From: JBBRHQ01 sp963725315
GTDB taxonomy: Bacteria > Actinomycetota > Thermoleophilia > Solirubrobacterales > 70-9
Reading direction: 5' to 3'
DNA: 64,000 bases
NCBI GenBank assembly: GCA_963725315.1
Contig: CAVRYA010000007.1
Location: forward strand, 310,001-374,000
Shown here: positions 17,542 to 26,900 of the stretch, piece by piece
Layout: the number at the start of each line of letters is the position of its first letter
Position numbering within the stretch: position 1 is the first letter of the stretch
Notes under the pieces: model-generated
Seen by the model: the letters and a program-made list of their open reading frames with translations, nothing else
The model's database searches: none
Told to the model about the DNA's origin: nothing
Position numbers and translations under genes: made by a program

Positions 17542-18396
17542 ATGGCAATCCGGAAGAAGCGATCCAAGAAGGCAGAGCAGGAGGCTGCGCGGCCGCGACC
17601 CCGTCGCGGCGGCGCGCCGATCATCGAGCTCGATGACGTGACCAAGGTCTACCCCGGCGGTCACCTGGCGCTCGAGCGCGTCTCGCTGGCGCTCAACCGC
17701 GGCGAGTTCCTCTTCCTGGTCGGCCCCACCGGTTGCGGCAAGTCGACCCTGATCAAGCTGCTGATCCGCGAGCTCGAGCCGACCGAGGGGACGGTGCGGA
17801 TCGCGGGCCGCGACATCGGCGGCCTCTCGGAGAAGAAGATCCCCCAGCTGCGTCGCAACATCGGCACGGTCTTCCAGGACTTCAAGCTGCTGCCGAACCG
17901 CAACGTCTACGACAACGTCGCCTACGCGCTGCAGGTGATCGGCGCCAGCCGCTCCGAGATCCGCGAGAAGGTGCCCGAGACCCTGCGCCTGGTCGGCCTC
18001 TCGACCAAGCTCCACAACTACCCCGATCAGCTCTCCGGCGGAGAGCAGCAGCGGGTCTCGATCGCCCGGGCCTTCGTCAACCACCCGCCGCTGCTGCTCG
18101 CCGACGAGCCGAGCGGGAACCTCGACCCGGTGACCTCGATCGGGATCATGCAGCTGCTCTACCGGATCAACCGCACGGGGACGACGGTCGTCGTGGTCAC
18201 CCACGACCGCGAGATGGTCGACAAGATGCGCCGCCGGGTGATTGAGCTCTACGAGGGCCGGGTGGTGCGCGACGAGTCGACCGGCGGCTACACCGAGGAG
18301 TCGACCAACGAGTTCGGCATGCGCATGCGCGCCGAGATGGGGGTCGGCGTCGAGGGTCAGACCAACGGGCACGGTGAGGAACGGATCGACTGGTGA
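17542..18396 (+). CDS. ftsE: FtsE, cell-division ABC ATPase
   Basis: FtsE with FtsX activates peptidoglycan hydrolases at the septum. The 284-residue product has Walker A GPTGCGKSTLIKLL (about residue 60), Q-loop TVFQDFKLLPNRNVYDNVAY, signature LSGGEQQRVSIARAF, Walker B LLLADEPSGNLDP and H-loop VVVVTHDREMV, and IELYEGRVVRDE near the end. It carries a 28-residue basic extension (MAIRKKRSKKAEQEAARPRP) and an unusual 40-residue C-terminal tail compared with the ~230-residue norm. The stop overlaps the ftsX start (TGATG), so they form one operon with the S41 protease downstream. Confidence 0.95.
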   Translation: MAIRKKRSKKAEQEAARPRPRRGGAPIIELDDVTKVYPGGHLALERVSLALNRGEFLFLVGPTGCGKSTLIKLLIRELEPTEGTVRIAGRDIGGLSEKKIPQLRRNIGTVFQDFKLLPNRNVYDNVAYALQVIGASRSEIREKVPETLRLVGLSTKLHNYPDQLSGGEQQRVSIARAFVNHPPLLLADEPSGNLDPVTSIGIMQLLYRINRTGTTVVVVTHDREMVDKMRRRVIELYEGRVVRDESTGGYTEESTNEFGMRMRAEMGVGVEGQTNGHGEERIDW

Positions 18397-19298
18397 TGTC
18401 GAGGTTCTGGTTCTTCATCCACGAGGCCTTCAGGGCCCTGCGCCGCAACGCGGCGCCGAGCATGGCGGCGATCGTCACCACGGTGGTCACCGTGATCCTG
18501 CTCGGCGTCCTCATCCCCGTCTTCCAGACGACCCAGGGCAAGAGCCAGGAGGTCCGTAGCCAGCTCGAGCTCAAGGTCTTCCTCTACGACGACGCGACCA
18601 AGTCCGAGACGGCCGCGCTGAAGAGCAAGCTGGCCGGGCTGTCTCACGTCGAGTCGGTCTCCTACGTCTCCAAGCCGGAGGCGCTGAAGATCCTCAAGGG
18701 GCGACTCAAGGACCCCAACGTGCTCGAGGAGCTGAGCACCAACCCGCTCCCGGCCTCCTTCAACGTGAAGCCCGACGACGCGTCCCAGCTCGAGTCGATC
18801 CGCTCGGCGATCACCCCTCCGGGGCCGAGCGGCAAGCCGGACGCGATCAGCCCGATCATCGACACGGTCAAGGACTCGCGCGAGGAAGCGGGGAAGATCG
18901 AGCAGGTGACCGGCGCGCTGAAGCTGGTGCTGACGATCCTCACGGTGCTGCTGGTGATCGCCTCGCTGATGCTGGTCGGCAACACGATCCGGCTCTCGAT
19001 CTACACCCGCCGGCGCGAGGTCGAGGTGATGCGTCTGGTCGGCGCGACCCGCTGGTTCATCCGTTGGCCGTTCATGATCGAGGGGGTCGCGGTGGGATTC
19101 GCCGGCGGCGCGATCGCCATACTTGTCCTGTGGTTGGGCAAGGTCACGATCGTCGACCCACTCTCCGACAGCTTCGCCCTGGTAGCTGCCCAGAACACGA
19201 TCTCGTTCGGGCTGCTGGTCGCGATCCTGTTCGGGTCCGCGGTGCTCGTCTCCGCGCTCGGGTCGGGGATCACGCTGCGACGCTTCCTCAAGGTCTGA
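18396..19298 (+). CDS. ftsX: FtsX, cell-division membrane protein
   Basis: A 300-residue partner of FtsE. Order: cytoplasmic start (MSRFWFFIHEAFRALRRNAAP), first helix (AIVTTVVTVILLGVLI), an extracellular domain of about 130 residues (VFLYDDATKSETAALKSKL, VESVSYVSKPEALKI, the fold that contacts hydrolases), then helices LVLTILTVLLVIASLMLVGN, FMIEGVAVGFAGGAIAILVL and SFGLLVAILFGSAVLVSALG. TRRREVEVMRLVGATRWFI is the FtsX/MacB coupling motif. ATG 18396 overlaps the ftsE stop; a GTG at 18393 is possible. Confidence 0.95.
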   Translation: MSRFWFFIHEAFRALRRNAAPSMAAIVTTVVTVILLGVLIPVFQTTQGKSQEVRSQLELKVFLYDDATKSETAALKSKLAGLSHVESVSYVSKPEALKILKGRLKDPNVLEELSTNPLPASFNVKPDDASQLESIRSAITPPGPSGKPDAISPIIDTVKDSREEAGKIEQVTGALKLVLTILTVLLVIASLMLVGNTIRLSIYTRRREVEVMRLVGATRWFIRWPFMIEGVAVGFAGGAIAILVLWLGKVTIVDPLSDSFALVAAQNTISFGLLVAILFGSAVLVSALGSGITLRRFLKV

Positions 19299-19305
19299 CC
19301 GACTC

Positions 19306-20517
19306 GTGAGCATGGGCCGGGTGGCGGCGGTCGCCGCGGGCCTGATCGCCGCCCTCTGCGCCGGCCTCTGGCTCGGGGGGCACCCGGCCGAGCTCCCCCG
19401 GCCGCTGCGGGACGCCTTCGTCGACGACGCCACCGCGCTGAACGCCGAGGCGGGCTCGGTGATCGAGGACAACTACTACCGCCGGGTGGGATCGCGCGAG
19501 CTCGGCAACGCCTCGGTGGACGGGATGGTGCGCTCGATCAGGCGCCGCTTCGAGGATCGCTTCTCGCACTACTTCTCCCCCGAGAACCTCGCCCGCTTCA
19601 ACGAGTCGATCAGCGGACGCTTCTCCGGCGTCGGCCTCAGCGTCAGCGAGGTCAGCCGTGGGCTGCGCGTCGGCCGGGTGTTTCCGCGGACGCCCGCGTC
19701 GAGGGCTCAGATCGCGGTCGGTGACCTGATCGTCTCCGTCAACGGGGACTCGATCGCCGGCGAGGACGCGGACATCGCCACCGCCAAGATCAAGGGGCCG
19801 GAGGGGACCGACGTGACGATCGGCGTCCTTCGCCCCTCCAGCGGACGCGTCCGCTCGGTGCGGCTGACCCGTGAGCAGATCGCCCTGCCGATCGCGATCA
19901 GCCGGATCGTCCGGGCCGGCGGCCACAAGCTCGGCTACGTCGCCCTGCTCGGCTTCACCGAGGGCGCCCACGCCTTCCTGCGGCGCGCGGTGAGGAAGGT
20001 CGAGCAGGCCGGCGCCGAGGGCATCGTCCTCGACCTGCGCGGCAACGGCGGCGGGCTGCTCAGGGAGGCGGTGCTGACCTCGAGCATCTTCTTGCCCAAG
20101 GGCGAGGTCGTCGTCTCGACCCGTTCGCGGACCCAGGGCAGCACCGTCTACAAGACGGTCGGCGGCAACCTGCCGCCGCGGCCGATGGTCGTGCTGATCA
20201 ACCGCGACACGGCCTCGGCGGCGGAGATCCTCGCCTCGGCTCTCGCCGACGACGGCGACGCCACGGTGGTCGGGACCCGATCCTTCGGCAAGGGCGTCTT
20301 CCAGCAGGTGATCGACCTCTCCAACGGCGGCGCCCTGGACCTGACCATCGGCGAGTTCTTCACCGCCGACGGGATCTCGCTGGCCGGCAAGGGGATCAAG
20401 CCCGACGTCAGGGCGCTCGACGATCCCGATACCCCCGCCGACGAGGGCCTGCGGCGGGCGCTCGGCGTGCTCGGCGGCCTGGTGCCTCGGGGGTCCGGGG
20501 TGCAGGCGCAGGGTTGA
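19306..20517 (+). CDS. S41-family C-terminal processing protease (CtpA-like)
   Basis: About 400 residues: an N-terminal export helix (VAAVAAGLIAALCAGLWLGG), a tail-specific-protease N-domain (RRFEDRFSHYFSPENLARF), a PDZ domain (FSGVGLSVSEVSRGLRVGRV to GDLIVSVNGDSIAG), and the catalytic domain with VLDLRGNGGGLLREAV. The Ser nucleophile lies in NRDTASAAEILASALADDG and the Lys in GTRSFGKGVFQ. It acts outside the membrane. Position right after ftsX (7 nt) recalls CtpA/CtpB proteases that tune cell-wall hydrolases with FtsEX, a link I infer. The start is GTG 19306 or ATG 19312. Confidence 0.88.
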   Translation: MSMGRVAAVAAGLIAALCAGLWLGGHPAELPRPLRDAFVDDATALNAEAGSVIEDNYYRRVGSRELGNASVDGMVRSIRRRFEDRFSHYFSPENLARFNESISGRFSGVGLSVSEVSRGLRVGRVFPRTPASRAQIAVGDLIVSVNGDSIAGEDADIATAKIKGPEGTDVTIGVLRPSSGRVRSVRLTREQIALPIAISRIVRAGGHKLGYVALLGFTEGAHAFLRRAVRKVEQAGAEGIVLDLRGNGGGLLREAVLTSSIFLPKGEVVVSTRSRTQGSTVYKTVGGNLPPRPMVVLINRDTASAAEILASALADDGDATVVGTRSFGKGVFQQVIDLSNGGALDLTIGEFFTADGISLAGKGIKPDVRALDDPDTPADEGLRRALGVLGGLVPRGSGVQAQG

Positions 20518-22268
20518 GCGCGCGGCCGCGAAGAGGGGTGGGGCGACGCTCGGTCCGCGGCATTCACGTCGCCGAGGTCGAGCGGCGGGGCCGCTTCGCC
20601 GCCGCGGTGCCGCTGTTCGAGCGCGGTCCGCAGGTCCCGCTCGGGCGAGACGGGCGCGACCTCGACGGGAGGATCGCCCTGGTCGAGTTCGGGCCCGGAA
20701 GGGGACGGGTGCTGCGCGAGCTGGGCTCGGCCGCGGTCGCCCGCGACGTCTCGGCCGCGCTGCTCTGGGAGCGCGGCCCGGGGCGGGGCTTCCGCCGCGC
20801 GCTCGAGCAGGAGGCGCGCGAGGTCGTGGACTCGGTCGCCGCCGATCCAGGGCACCGTCGCGACCTCACCGAGCTGCCCACCTTCACGGTGGACCCCGCC
20901 TCGGCCAGGGACTTCGACGACGCCGTCTCGGCGAAGCGCGAAGGCGACGGGGTGCGGCTGTGGATCCACATCGCCGACGTCGCCGCGCACGTGAAGCCGG
21001 ACTCCTCGCTCGACCGCGAAGCGCTGGAGAGGGCGAACAGCACGTACGTCCCAGGCACGGTCCAGCCGATGCTGCCAGCGGTGCTCAGCGATGAGGCCTG
21101 CAGCCTCGCTCCGGGGGTCGTGCGCCTCGCCGTGACCGCCGAGATCGAGCTCGGCCCCGGCGCCGCGGCCGGCTCCGCCAGCTTCTACCGCAGTCTGATC
21201 CGCTCAGATGCGCGCCTCGACTACGACTATCTCGACGGTGTCTTCGCCGGCGGCGAGAGCGCCCCGGAGCATGTGGCCGAGCCGTTGGAGATCGCCCGCG
21301 CGGCAGCTGCCCGTCTCGGCGAGGCCCGCGCTGGCAGCGAGCTGGCGGTGGAATCCCGCGAACCGGAATTCGACTTCGACGAGGCCGGCAACGCCGTCGC
21401 CGCCCGCGGGGTCGAGCAGACCGAGGCCCACCGCCTGATCGAGCGCCTGATGATCCTCACCAACGAGCAGGTCGCCGCGCTGCTCGAGCGGCGCCGGGTC
21501 CCGGCCCTCTACCGGGTGCACGAGCAGCCCGACCCGCAGAGGGTCGAGTTCATGGTCTCCCAGCTCGCCTCACTCGACCTGCCCACCCCGCCGCTGCCGG
21601 AGCGGATGGGGCCACGAGAGGCGGCGCGCCTGGCCGGCGAGGCGAGCCGCATGGTCGCTGCCGAGGCGGCTCGGCGCGGGCACGGGCGCTCGGCGTATAC
21701 ATCCCTCGTGCTCCGCGCGATGAAGCAGGCCCACTACAGCGACAGGAATTCCGGCCACGCAGGCCTCGGCAGCGATGCCTACTGTCACTTCACCTCGCCG
21801 ATCCGCCGGTACCCCGACCTGATTGCCCACCGGGCGCTGCTCTCGGCGCTGGGGGAGGGGGAGGAGCCGCCGGCGCGGGGGGCGGTCGCCGAGGCCGCCG
21901 TGCACTGCTCCGAGCGCGAGCGCGACTCGGCGCGGATCGAGCGCGACGCCGACGACGTCTGCTCGGCCTTCCTGCTCGAGCGCGAGCTGTTCTCCTCCGG
22001 CTGGGAGAGGGAGTTCGAGGGAGAGGTCTCGGGGGTGATCGGCGCCGGCGCCTTCGTCGCCTTCGGCGGCGATCTCGCAGACGTCTACGAGGGCTTCCTC
22101 CCGGCGCGCAAGCTTCGCGGGGAGCGGTTCGAGCTGAACGGCGAAGAGACTGCCCTGATCGGCACCAGGAGCGGCCGCCGGGTTCGTCTCGGCGACCCGG
22201 TCGCGGTCAGGGTGATCGGCGTGGAGAGCGCCCGGGGGCGGGTCGACCTCGAACCGGCGGAGGGCTGA
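20514..22268 (+). CDS. rnr: RNase R/RNase II-family exoribonuclease (short form)
   Basis: A 584-residue 3'-5' exonuclease, shorter than the ~800-residue E. coli RNase R because the N-terminal helix-turn-helix and part of the cold-shock region are missing. The RNB domain has LPTFTVDPASARDFDDAVSA with the metal-binding aspartates, LWIHIADVAAHV, and ends with YCHFTSPIRRYPDLIAHRAL. An S1 domain follows (FEGEVSGVIGAGAFVAF). The TTG start overlaps the upstream stop (TTGA). RNase R works with SmpB and tmRNA in ribosome rescue, and smpB follows 12 nt downstream, so this order is functional. Confidence 0.92.
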   Translation: MSARPRRGVGRRSVRGIHVAEVERRGRFAAAVPLFERGPQVPLGRDGRDLDGRIALVEFGPGRGRVLRELGSAAVARDVSAALLWERGPGRGFRRALEQEAREVVDSVAADPGHRRDLTELPTFTVDPASARDFDDAVSAKREGDGVRLWIHIADVAAHVKPDSSLDREALERANSTYVPGTVQPMLPAVLSDEACSLAPGVVRLAVTAEIELGPGAAAGSASFYRSLIRSDARLDYDYLDGVFAGGESAPEHVAEPLEIARAAAARLGEARAGSELAVESREPEFDFDEAGNAVAARGVEQTEAHRLIERLMILTNEQVAALLERRRVPALYRVHEQPDPQRVEFMVSQLASLDLPTPPLPERMGPREAARLAGEASRMVAAEAARRGHGRSAYTSLVLRAMKQAHYSDRNSGHAGLGSDAYCHFTSPIRRYPDLIAHRALLSALGEGEEPPARGAVAEAAVHCSERERDSARIERDADDVCSAFLLERELFSSGWEREFEGEVSGVIGAGAFVAFGGDLADVYEGFLPARKLRGERFELNGEETALIGTRSGRRVRLGDPVAVRVIGVESARGRVDLEPAEG

Positions 22269-22280
22269 GGAGCGCGGTCG

Positions 22281-22766
22281 ATGGCGAAGTCGAAGAAGAA
22301 GAAGCGGTCGGCGGCGTCAGGCGATGTCGCCACCAATCGCCGCGCCCGCTTCCGCTTCTCCTACGTGGAGACGATGGAGGCCGGGATCGAGCTGCGGGGT
22401 TCGGAGGTGAAGGCGCTGCGCCAGGGTAAGGCGCAGATGAGCGACGCCTACGCGGTCGTCGACGGCGGCGAGGTCTGGCTGAGAAACCTGCACATCCCGC
22501 CCTACGCCCCCGCGAGCAGCCAGAACCACGAGCCCGAGCGGCCGAGGAAGCTGCTGCTGCACCGGGCTGAGATAGAGAGGCTTGTCGGCAAGACGTCGCA
22601 GAAGGGACTGACCCTGATCCCGACACGGATCTACTTCAAGGGTGGGCGGGCAAAGGTCGAGCTGGCGCTGGCGCGCAGCAAGGAGGGCCGCGACAAGCGG
22701 CGCGAGATCGCCGAGCGCGACGCCCGCCGCGAGGTGGAGCGCGAGCTGAAGGGGCGGATGCGCTGA
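22281..22766 (+). CDS. smpB: SmpB, tmRNA-binding protein
   Basis: A 161-residue protein that binds tmRNA and delivers it to stalled ribosomes. After a basic start (MAKSKKKKRSAASGD) come TNRRARFRFSYVETMEAGIE, LRGSEVKALRQGKAQMSDAY and the C-terminal tail KEGRDKRREIAERDARREVE, which is the helix that enters the empty mRNA channel. Length and order match the family. It lies between rnr and a membrane protein gene, with ssrA about 2.9 kb downstream. Confidence 0.96.
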   Translation: MAKSKKKKRSAASGDVATNRRARFRFSYVETMEAGIELRGSEVKALRQGKAQMSDAYAVVDGGEVWLRNLHIPPYAPASSQNHEPERPRKLLLHRAEIERLVGKTSQKGLTLIPTRIYFKGGRAKVELALARSKEGRDKRREIAERDARREVERELKGRMR

Positions 22767-22843
22767 GCGGGCGGGCAAGATCGGTGCCAGACCCCGCCTC
22801 CGTTCTCTCCTCGGCGGGCGATGCGTGCAAGGATTCCGTGACG

Positions 22844-25533
22844 ATGCGCAACCGCCTCGCCCTGCCCGTCTGCGTCGCCGCACTATTGATCGCGGTCGCC
22901 GCCGCGCCCGCCGCCCAGGCGGCTCCCTCCGCGGGGGCTCCCTCAGCGACTCTCACCCTGGCGAGCGTCACCGACGACGTCCGGGATTTCATTAACGACA
23001 ACACCGAGTTCATCGTCGGCGGCCTTGTCGCGGCGATCCTCCTGCTGCTGATCGTGATGACGGTGATCCGCTCCGGCGAGCGGAGCAAGCAGGAGAAGGC
23101 GAAAGCGCCGGGGTCAGCGGCCGGCGGGCCACCTCCGGCAGCGGCCACGCAGCCGCCCCCCGGGGCAGCCGCGACGCAGGCCGCCGCCGGAAGCCGGATG
23201 AGCCGGGCGGAGCGCAAGCGCATCGAGCGCGAGCAGAAGCGGGCCGCGCGCGACCAGCAGCGCCGCCAGCGCGTCGAGGCCGCCAAGCGCCGCAAGGAGG
23301 AGAAGCGGCGGCTGAAAGCCGGTGGCGCCAAACAGCCTTCCCCCGGCACTCCGCAGCCGGCACCCGGTCCGACCCAGGCGACCGCTGGTGCGGGGACGGT
23401 TACAGCAGGTCCCGGGACCGTGCCCCAGGGACCTGGCACCGTTTCGGTTCCCAGCGGGGCGCCGGCGACGGGTTCGCCGGCTCCCGGCGCTGCCGCGACG
23501 GCGACCCAACCCCCCGCCGCGCCGCCGCCCAAGAAGAAGGGCCTCGGTCTCTTCGGCGGCAAGAAGAAGGCCGCCTCCCAACCGCCGGTCCCGGCGCCCC
23601 CGGCAGTTCCCCCTCCGCAGGGCGCCCCGGCCCAGGCCCAGGCCGCCCTGGGGGGCTCGCAAGCCCCGGCAGCGCCGAAGAAGGTCTCCAAGCGCCAGCA
23701 GCGCAAGCTCGCGAAGGCACAGAAGAAGGCCGATGCCGAGAGGCAGAAGGCCGAGCAGCTGATCGCTCAGGCGCGCGCGGAGCGCCCGGCTGAGTCCGCA
23801 ACCGCCGCGCCGCCACCGTCGACGCCTCCCGCGCCGGCGCCGTCCGAGGCCGGCGTCTCGCCCGGCGCGGCCGCTGCCGCCGCTGGCGTCGCCGCCACGG
23901 CTGGGGCCGCCGCGGCCGGTGCGGCCCGCCACGAGGAGCCCGCCCCGCCGCCGCCGGCCGAGGCGCCCGCCGTGACGCCCGCAGCCCCTCCGCCGACCGA
24001 GAGCCTGGAGCTGCCGAGCGCGCCGCCGCCGGCTCCCGCTGCCCCGCCGCCTGCCCCGGAGCCGCAGGCGGCCCCGGTTGCCCCGCAGCCGCCCGCGGCC
24101 CCTGCCCCGCAGGAGGTCGTCCCACCTGCCCCCGCCCCTCCACCGCAGCCGGCGCCGGCCGCGCAGATCCCGGGCGACGCCGGCGAGCGGCAGGCAGCCC
24201 TCGAGGCGGAGCAGAGAGTCCGCGCCAAGGTCGAGGAGCTGCGACGCGAGGAGGAGCGGATTCGCTCCGAGAGCGAGCGCAGGCTGCAGGAGGCCGAGCA
24301 GCTCCAGCAGGCCGTCGGCCAGCAGGGTGACGCCCAGGCACAGGAGGCGGAGCGAGCCCGGGCCGAGGCCGAGCGCCAGGCGCAGGCCGAGGCGGACCAG
24401 CGCGTCCGCCAGGAGGCCGAGCGCGCCAGGATCGAGGCCGAGCAGCGCGCCCAGGCCGAAGCTCAGGCTGCGATCGAGCAGGCTCGCCGCGAAGCAGACG
24501 AGCGCGTTCGGGCCGAGGCCGAGAGGGCCCGCGCCGAAGCCGAGGAGCGTGCCAGGGTCGAGAGCGAGAGGGCCCGCGCCGAGGCCGAGCAGCGGGCTCG
24601 GGCCGAGGCGGAGGCCGAAGACCGCGCCCGAGCCGCCGCCAGCGCGGAGCCGCCCGCCGCCCCCGAGCCGCCGCCCGCCGCGACCCTCGAGCCCGCGCCC
24701 GCGGCGCCACAGGTTCCGCCGGCGTCAGCGGCGAGCCCGCCCGCGGAGTCGAGCGAGCAGGCGCTCAGCGATGCGCAGGCGAGGTTGCAGGAGATCGAGC
24801 AGCGGACCCAGGAGGCCGAGAGAAGGGCCGCCGCCGCCGAGCAGGTCGCCCGCCAGAAGGCCGAGGAGGAGGCCCGGAGGCGAGCCGAGGAGGAGCGGCG
24901 CCAGCGCGAGCTCCAGCAGGTTCTCGACGACGTCGCCGAGGCCGAGCAGCGGGCGCGCGCCGCCGAGCAGCGCGCCGCAGCGGCCGAGCAGGCCGTCGCC
25001 GCGCGCCCCTCACCGCCCGAGCCGACGCCCCCCGAGCCGCCCGCCGCCCCGCCGCCTCCCGCCGAGTCGCTCCCGCCGCAGCCCCCACCGGCCGCAGCGC
25101 CGCCCCCGCCGCCAGCCGCCGCGCCGGGACCACCGGTCCCCCCGCAGCCCGCCGCGCCGCAGCCTGCGACGCCCCCCGCGCCCCAGCCGCCGCCGGCCCC
25201 CCAGCCGCCGCCGCCCACCGCGCAGCCGCCCGCCGTCCCGCAGCCGCCGGCCCCGCCCGCGCCGGCGCCGCCCGCTGCGGCGCAGCCCCCGCAGGTCGCT
25301 CAGCCCCCGCCCCGCCGCAGGAGATCGCGCCGGGCCAGGCCGCCGCTGCGATCAACCTCAACACGGCGACCTTCGACGACCTCCGCAACGCCCGCCTCTC
25401 GGTGACCCAGGCGACCAGGGTGCTGGCCTACCGCGAGCGCCTCGGTGGCTACCGCTCGGTTGACGATCTCGACGGCGTCCCGGGCTTCCCGGCCGAGTTC
25501 CTGGTGGAGCTGAAGCGCAGCGCCACCGTCTAG
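22844..25533 (+). CDS. Membrane-anchored Pro/Ala-rich coiled-coil protein with C-terminal HhH motif (one frameshift)
   Basis: About 895 residues. ATG 22844 starts a signal sequence (MRNRLALPVCVAALLIAVAA); an earlier ATG/GTG at 22784 is possible. Then a short external segment (ASVTDDVRDFINDNTEFIVG), one membrane helix (LVAAILLLLIVMTVI), a basic stretch (MSRAERKRIEREQKRAARDQ), long Pro/Ala linkers, a heptad-like coiled coil rich in ERARAEAE units (about residues 465-610) and another (residues 650-730), then more Pro. After a frame change near 25312 it ends with AINLNTATFDDL, RVLAYRERLGGYRSVDDLDG and VPGFPAEF, a ComEA-type helix-hairpin-helix. The topology places the DNA-binding end in the cytoplasm. 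Role unknown. Confidence 0.65.
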
Positions 25534-25536
25534 ACC

Positions 25537-25586
25537 GCCGAACTGCACGTTAGGGGGTCATATAGACCCATAACGTTGCGTTCGGC
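25537..25586. repeat. 50-bp palindromic element, copy 1
   Basis: Starts GCCGAAC and ends TAACGTTGCGTTCGGC, with an inner GGGTC/GACCC stem, so the whole 50 bases fold into a hairpin. It begins 4 nt after the stop of the HhH protein gene, so it may act as a terminator. A second copy with an identical 16-base right arm lies at 34038-34086. Confidence 0.6.
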
Positions 25587-25630
25587 TCCGGGGCCCGGGT
25601 CGCCGCCGTACAATGTCGGGGACATAGCAC

Positions 25631-25989
25631 GGGGACGACATGGCTTCGACGTGGTCGTCAGTGCGAACGGTTGCAGGCCGAGGTTCCCGGAGGCCTCGTA
25701 AAACCCCGGGAAAAACCAATACGTGCGGACCATGAGTTCGCCCTCGCCGCTTAGTTAGAAGCTAAGCGATGAGAGTCGGTCCTCCCCCGCCCGCGGGGAG
25801 GGGCACCGGCTTCAGAAGCGGGCTCACCCGAAGCGGCCCGCCCTCGCCGCCAGGGGACATCTCAGGGGGCTGGCTTCCCGGCAGTGCCCGCCGGCTCGGA
25901 CACCGGGAAGCGAGACCAAAGAGCTGGCTAAGCCTGTAGACGCCTTCGTGACGCGGTCGCGGACGCCGGTTCGATTCCGGCCGTCTCCA
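25631..25989 (+). ncRNA. ssrA: tmRNA
   Basis: The 5' end GGGGACGACATGGCTTCGAC is the standard tmRNA start, and the 3' end carries the T-arm GGTTCGATTCC and closing CGTCTCCA; GGGGACG pairs with CGTCTCC (one G-U) to form the acceptor stem, with A as discriminator and CCA not encoded. The tag frame ends at the TAG at 25752 and its peptide finishes KPIRADHEFALAA, the classic ALAA degradation tail. The resume codon is probably in the GAAAAACCA stretch around 25710. It works with SmpB and RNase R encoded upstream. Confidence 0.96.
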
Positions 25990-26000
25990 TCGAGCAGGGA

Positions 26001-26035
26001 GCCGCGGCGGACGGGAGTCCCACGCCCGCCGCGGC
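26001..26035 (+). terminator. Hairpin after ssrA
   Basis: GCCGCGGCGG and CCGCCGCGGC form a perfect 10-bp GC stem with a 15-nt loop, 11 nt after the tmRNA 3' end and 6 nt before the convergent SRPBCC gene stop. No T-tract follows. Confidence 0.65.
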
Positions 26036-26041
26036 AGCCGC

Positions 26042-26542
26042 TCAGCCAGTCGACTCCGAGGCTCCCGCGTAGCGCAGCGAGCCCGGCGTGGTCAGCTTCT
26101 CACCGGTCTCCAGCAGGGTCTTCAGCCCGGAGAGGATCATCGGCCAGCCGCCGAACAGCTCGGAGCTGGCGTCCTCGGGGAGCTGGTCGTGGGTGACCGT
26201 GAGCCGGCAGGAGTCCTCGACCGGCTCGATCTCCCAGGTGACCCGCGAGGCGCCGGCCGACTTCACGTCCTCGCTCCACAGCGCGGTGAAGCTCTGCACG
26301 AGGCGGAGCGGGGGGTCGACCTCGAGGTTCTCGCCGGCGGCGATCTCGATCACCCCCGGCACCGAGGACCTGTATTCCGAGCCCTCCGTCCACTCCGAGT
26401 CGGTCCTCACCCCGAAGCTGTACTTGGCCCGCATCTCGGGGTCGGTGATCGCCTCCCAGAGGCGCTCTGGGGTCGTCTTGATGTAGATCTCGAACACCGT
26501 CATCGTGCCGGCGCCGTCGACCACTCTGTATGGATCCATCAT
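26042..26542 (-). CDS. SRPBCC (AHSA1-like) domain protein
   Basis: A 166-residue single-domain protein. GAGGAGGAATGATG supplies a strong ribosome site for ATG 26542 or 26539. The product reads GTMTVFEIYIKTTPERLWEA, ITDPEMRAKYSFGV, RLVQSFTALWSEDV and a last helix GGWPMILSGLKTLLETGEKL, the Bet v1/AHSA1 fold that forms a cavity for hydrophobic ligands. Its start overlaps the ArsR stop by four bases. ArsR-SRPBCC pairs are common in actinobacteria; the ligand is unknown. Confidence 0.85.
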   Translation of the reverse strand: MMDPYRVVDGAGTMTVFEIYIKTTPERLWEAITDPEMRAKYSFGVRTDSEWTEGSEYRSSVPGVIEIAAGENLEVDPPLRLVQSFTALWSEDVKSAGASRVTWEIEPVEDSCRLTVTHDQLPEDASSELFGGWPMILSGLKTLLETGEKLTTPGSLRYAGASESTG

Positions 26543-26847
26543 TCCTCCTCTAGCTCTCGCTTCAAGCCGCTGAGCGTCGCCGCCCACGGCTCGGCGTACT
26601 TGCTCACCCAGCGGTCGTGGATGAGCCGGATCGGGACCGGGTTGAGGAAGTGCAGCTTCTCGCGGCCGCGTCGCCTGGTGGAGACCAGGCCGGCTTCCTC
26701 GAGCACCTTCAGATGCTTCATCACGCCGAAGCGCGTCATCGGCAAGCCCCTCTCCAGCGCGCTGAGGCTCTGCCCGTCCTGCTCGAACAATGCGTCGAGC
26801 AGCTCGCGGCGGGTCGGGTCGGCGAGGGCTCTGAATACCGCGTCCAA
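26539..26847 (-). CDS. ArsR-family transcriptional regulator
   Basis: About 102 residues from TTG 26847: MDAVFRALADPTRRELLDAL, LSALERGLPMTRFGVMKHLK as the recognition helix region, VLEEAGLVSTRRRGREKLHF as the wing, and a C-terminal helix DRWVSKYAEPWAATLSGLKR. The metal-binding ELCVC motif of ArsR/SmtB is absent, as usual for the SRPBCC-linked subgroup. A GTG at 26877 is in frame but lies inside a perfect palindrome that looks like the operator, so I prefer TTG 26847. It probably represses itself and the SRPBCC gene. Confidence 0.82.
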   Translation of the reverse strand: MDAVFRALADPTRRELLDALFEQDGQSLSALERGLPMTRFGVMKHLKVLEEAGLVSTRRRGREKLHFLNPVPIRLIHDRWVSKYAEPWAATLSGLKRELEEE

Positions 26848-26861
26848 TGGCCCGAGTATAT

Positions 26862-26877
26862 GTGACCAAAAGGTCAC
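26862..26877. promoter_or_regulatory. Palindromic operator before the ArsR gene
   Basis: GTGACCAAAAGGTCAC is a perfect 16-bp inverted repeat 15 nt upstream of the proposed TTG start, at the right size and place for autoregulation by the ArsR protein. Confidence 0.6.
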
Positions 26878-26900
26878 CTGTCAAGCTCGCACCCTGCTTC

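Noticed and set aside
24078..25463. Second long plus-strand frame inside the Pro/Ala-rich gene
   Set aside because: It is an Arg/Pro/Ser frame produced by GC-rich codon shifts of the coiled-coil gene; only its last part overlaps the real HhH region, and that is in another frame.
26848..26877. GTG 26877 as the ArsR start
   Set aside because: It would put the first ten codons across a perfect operator-like palindrome and add residues not seen in the family; TTG 26847 begins at the conserved LDAVFRALADPTR segment.
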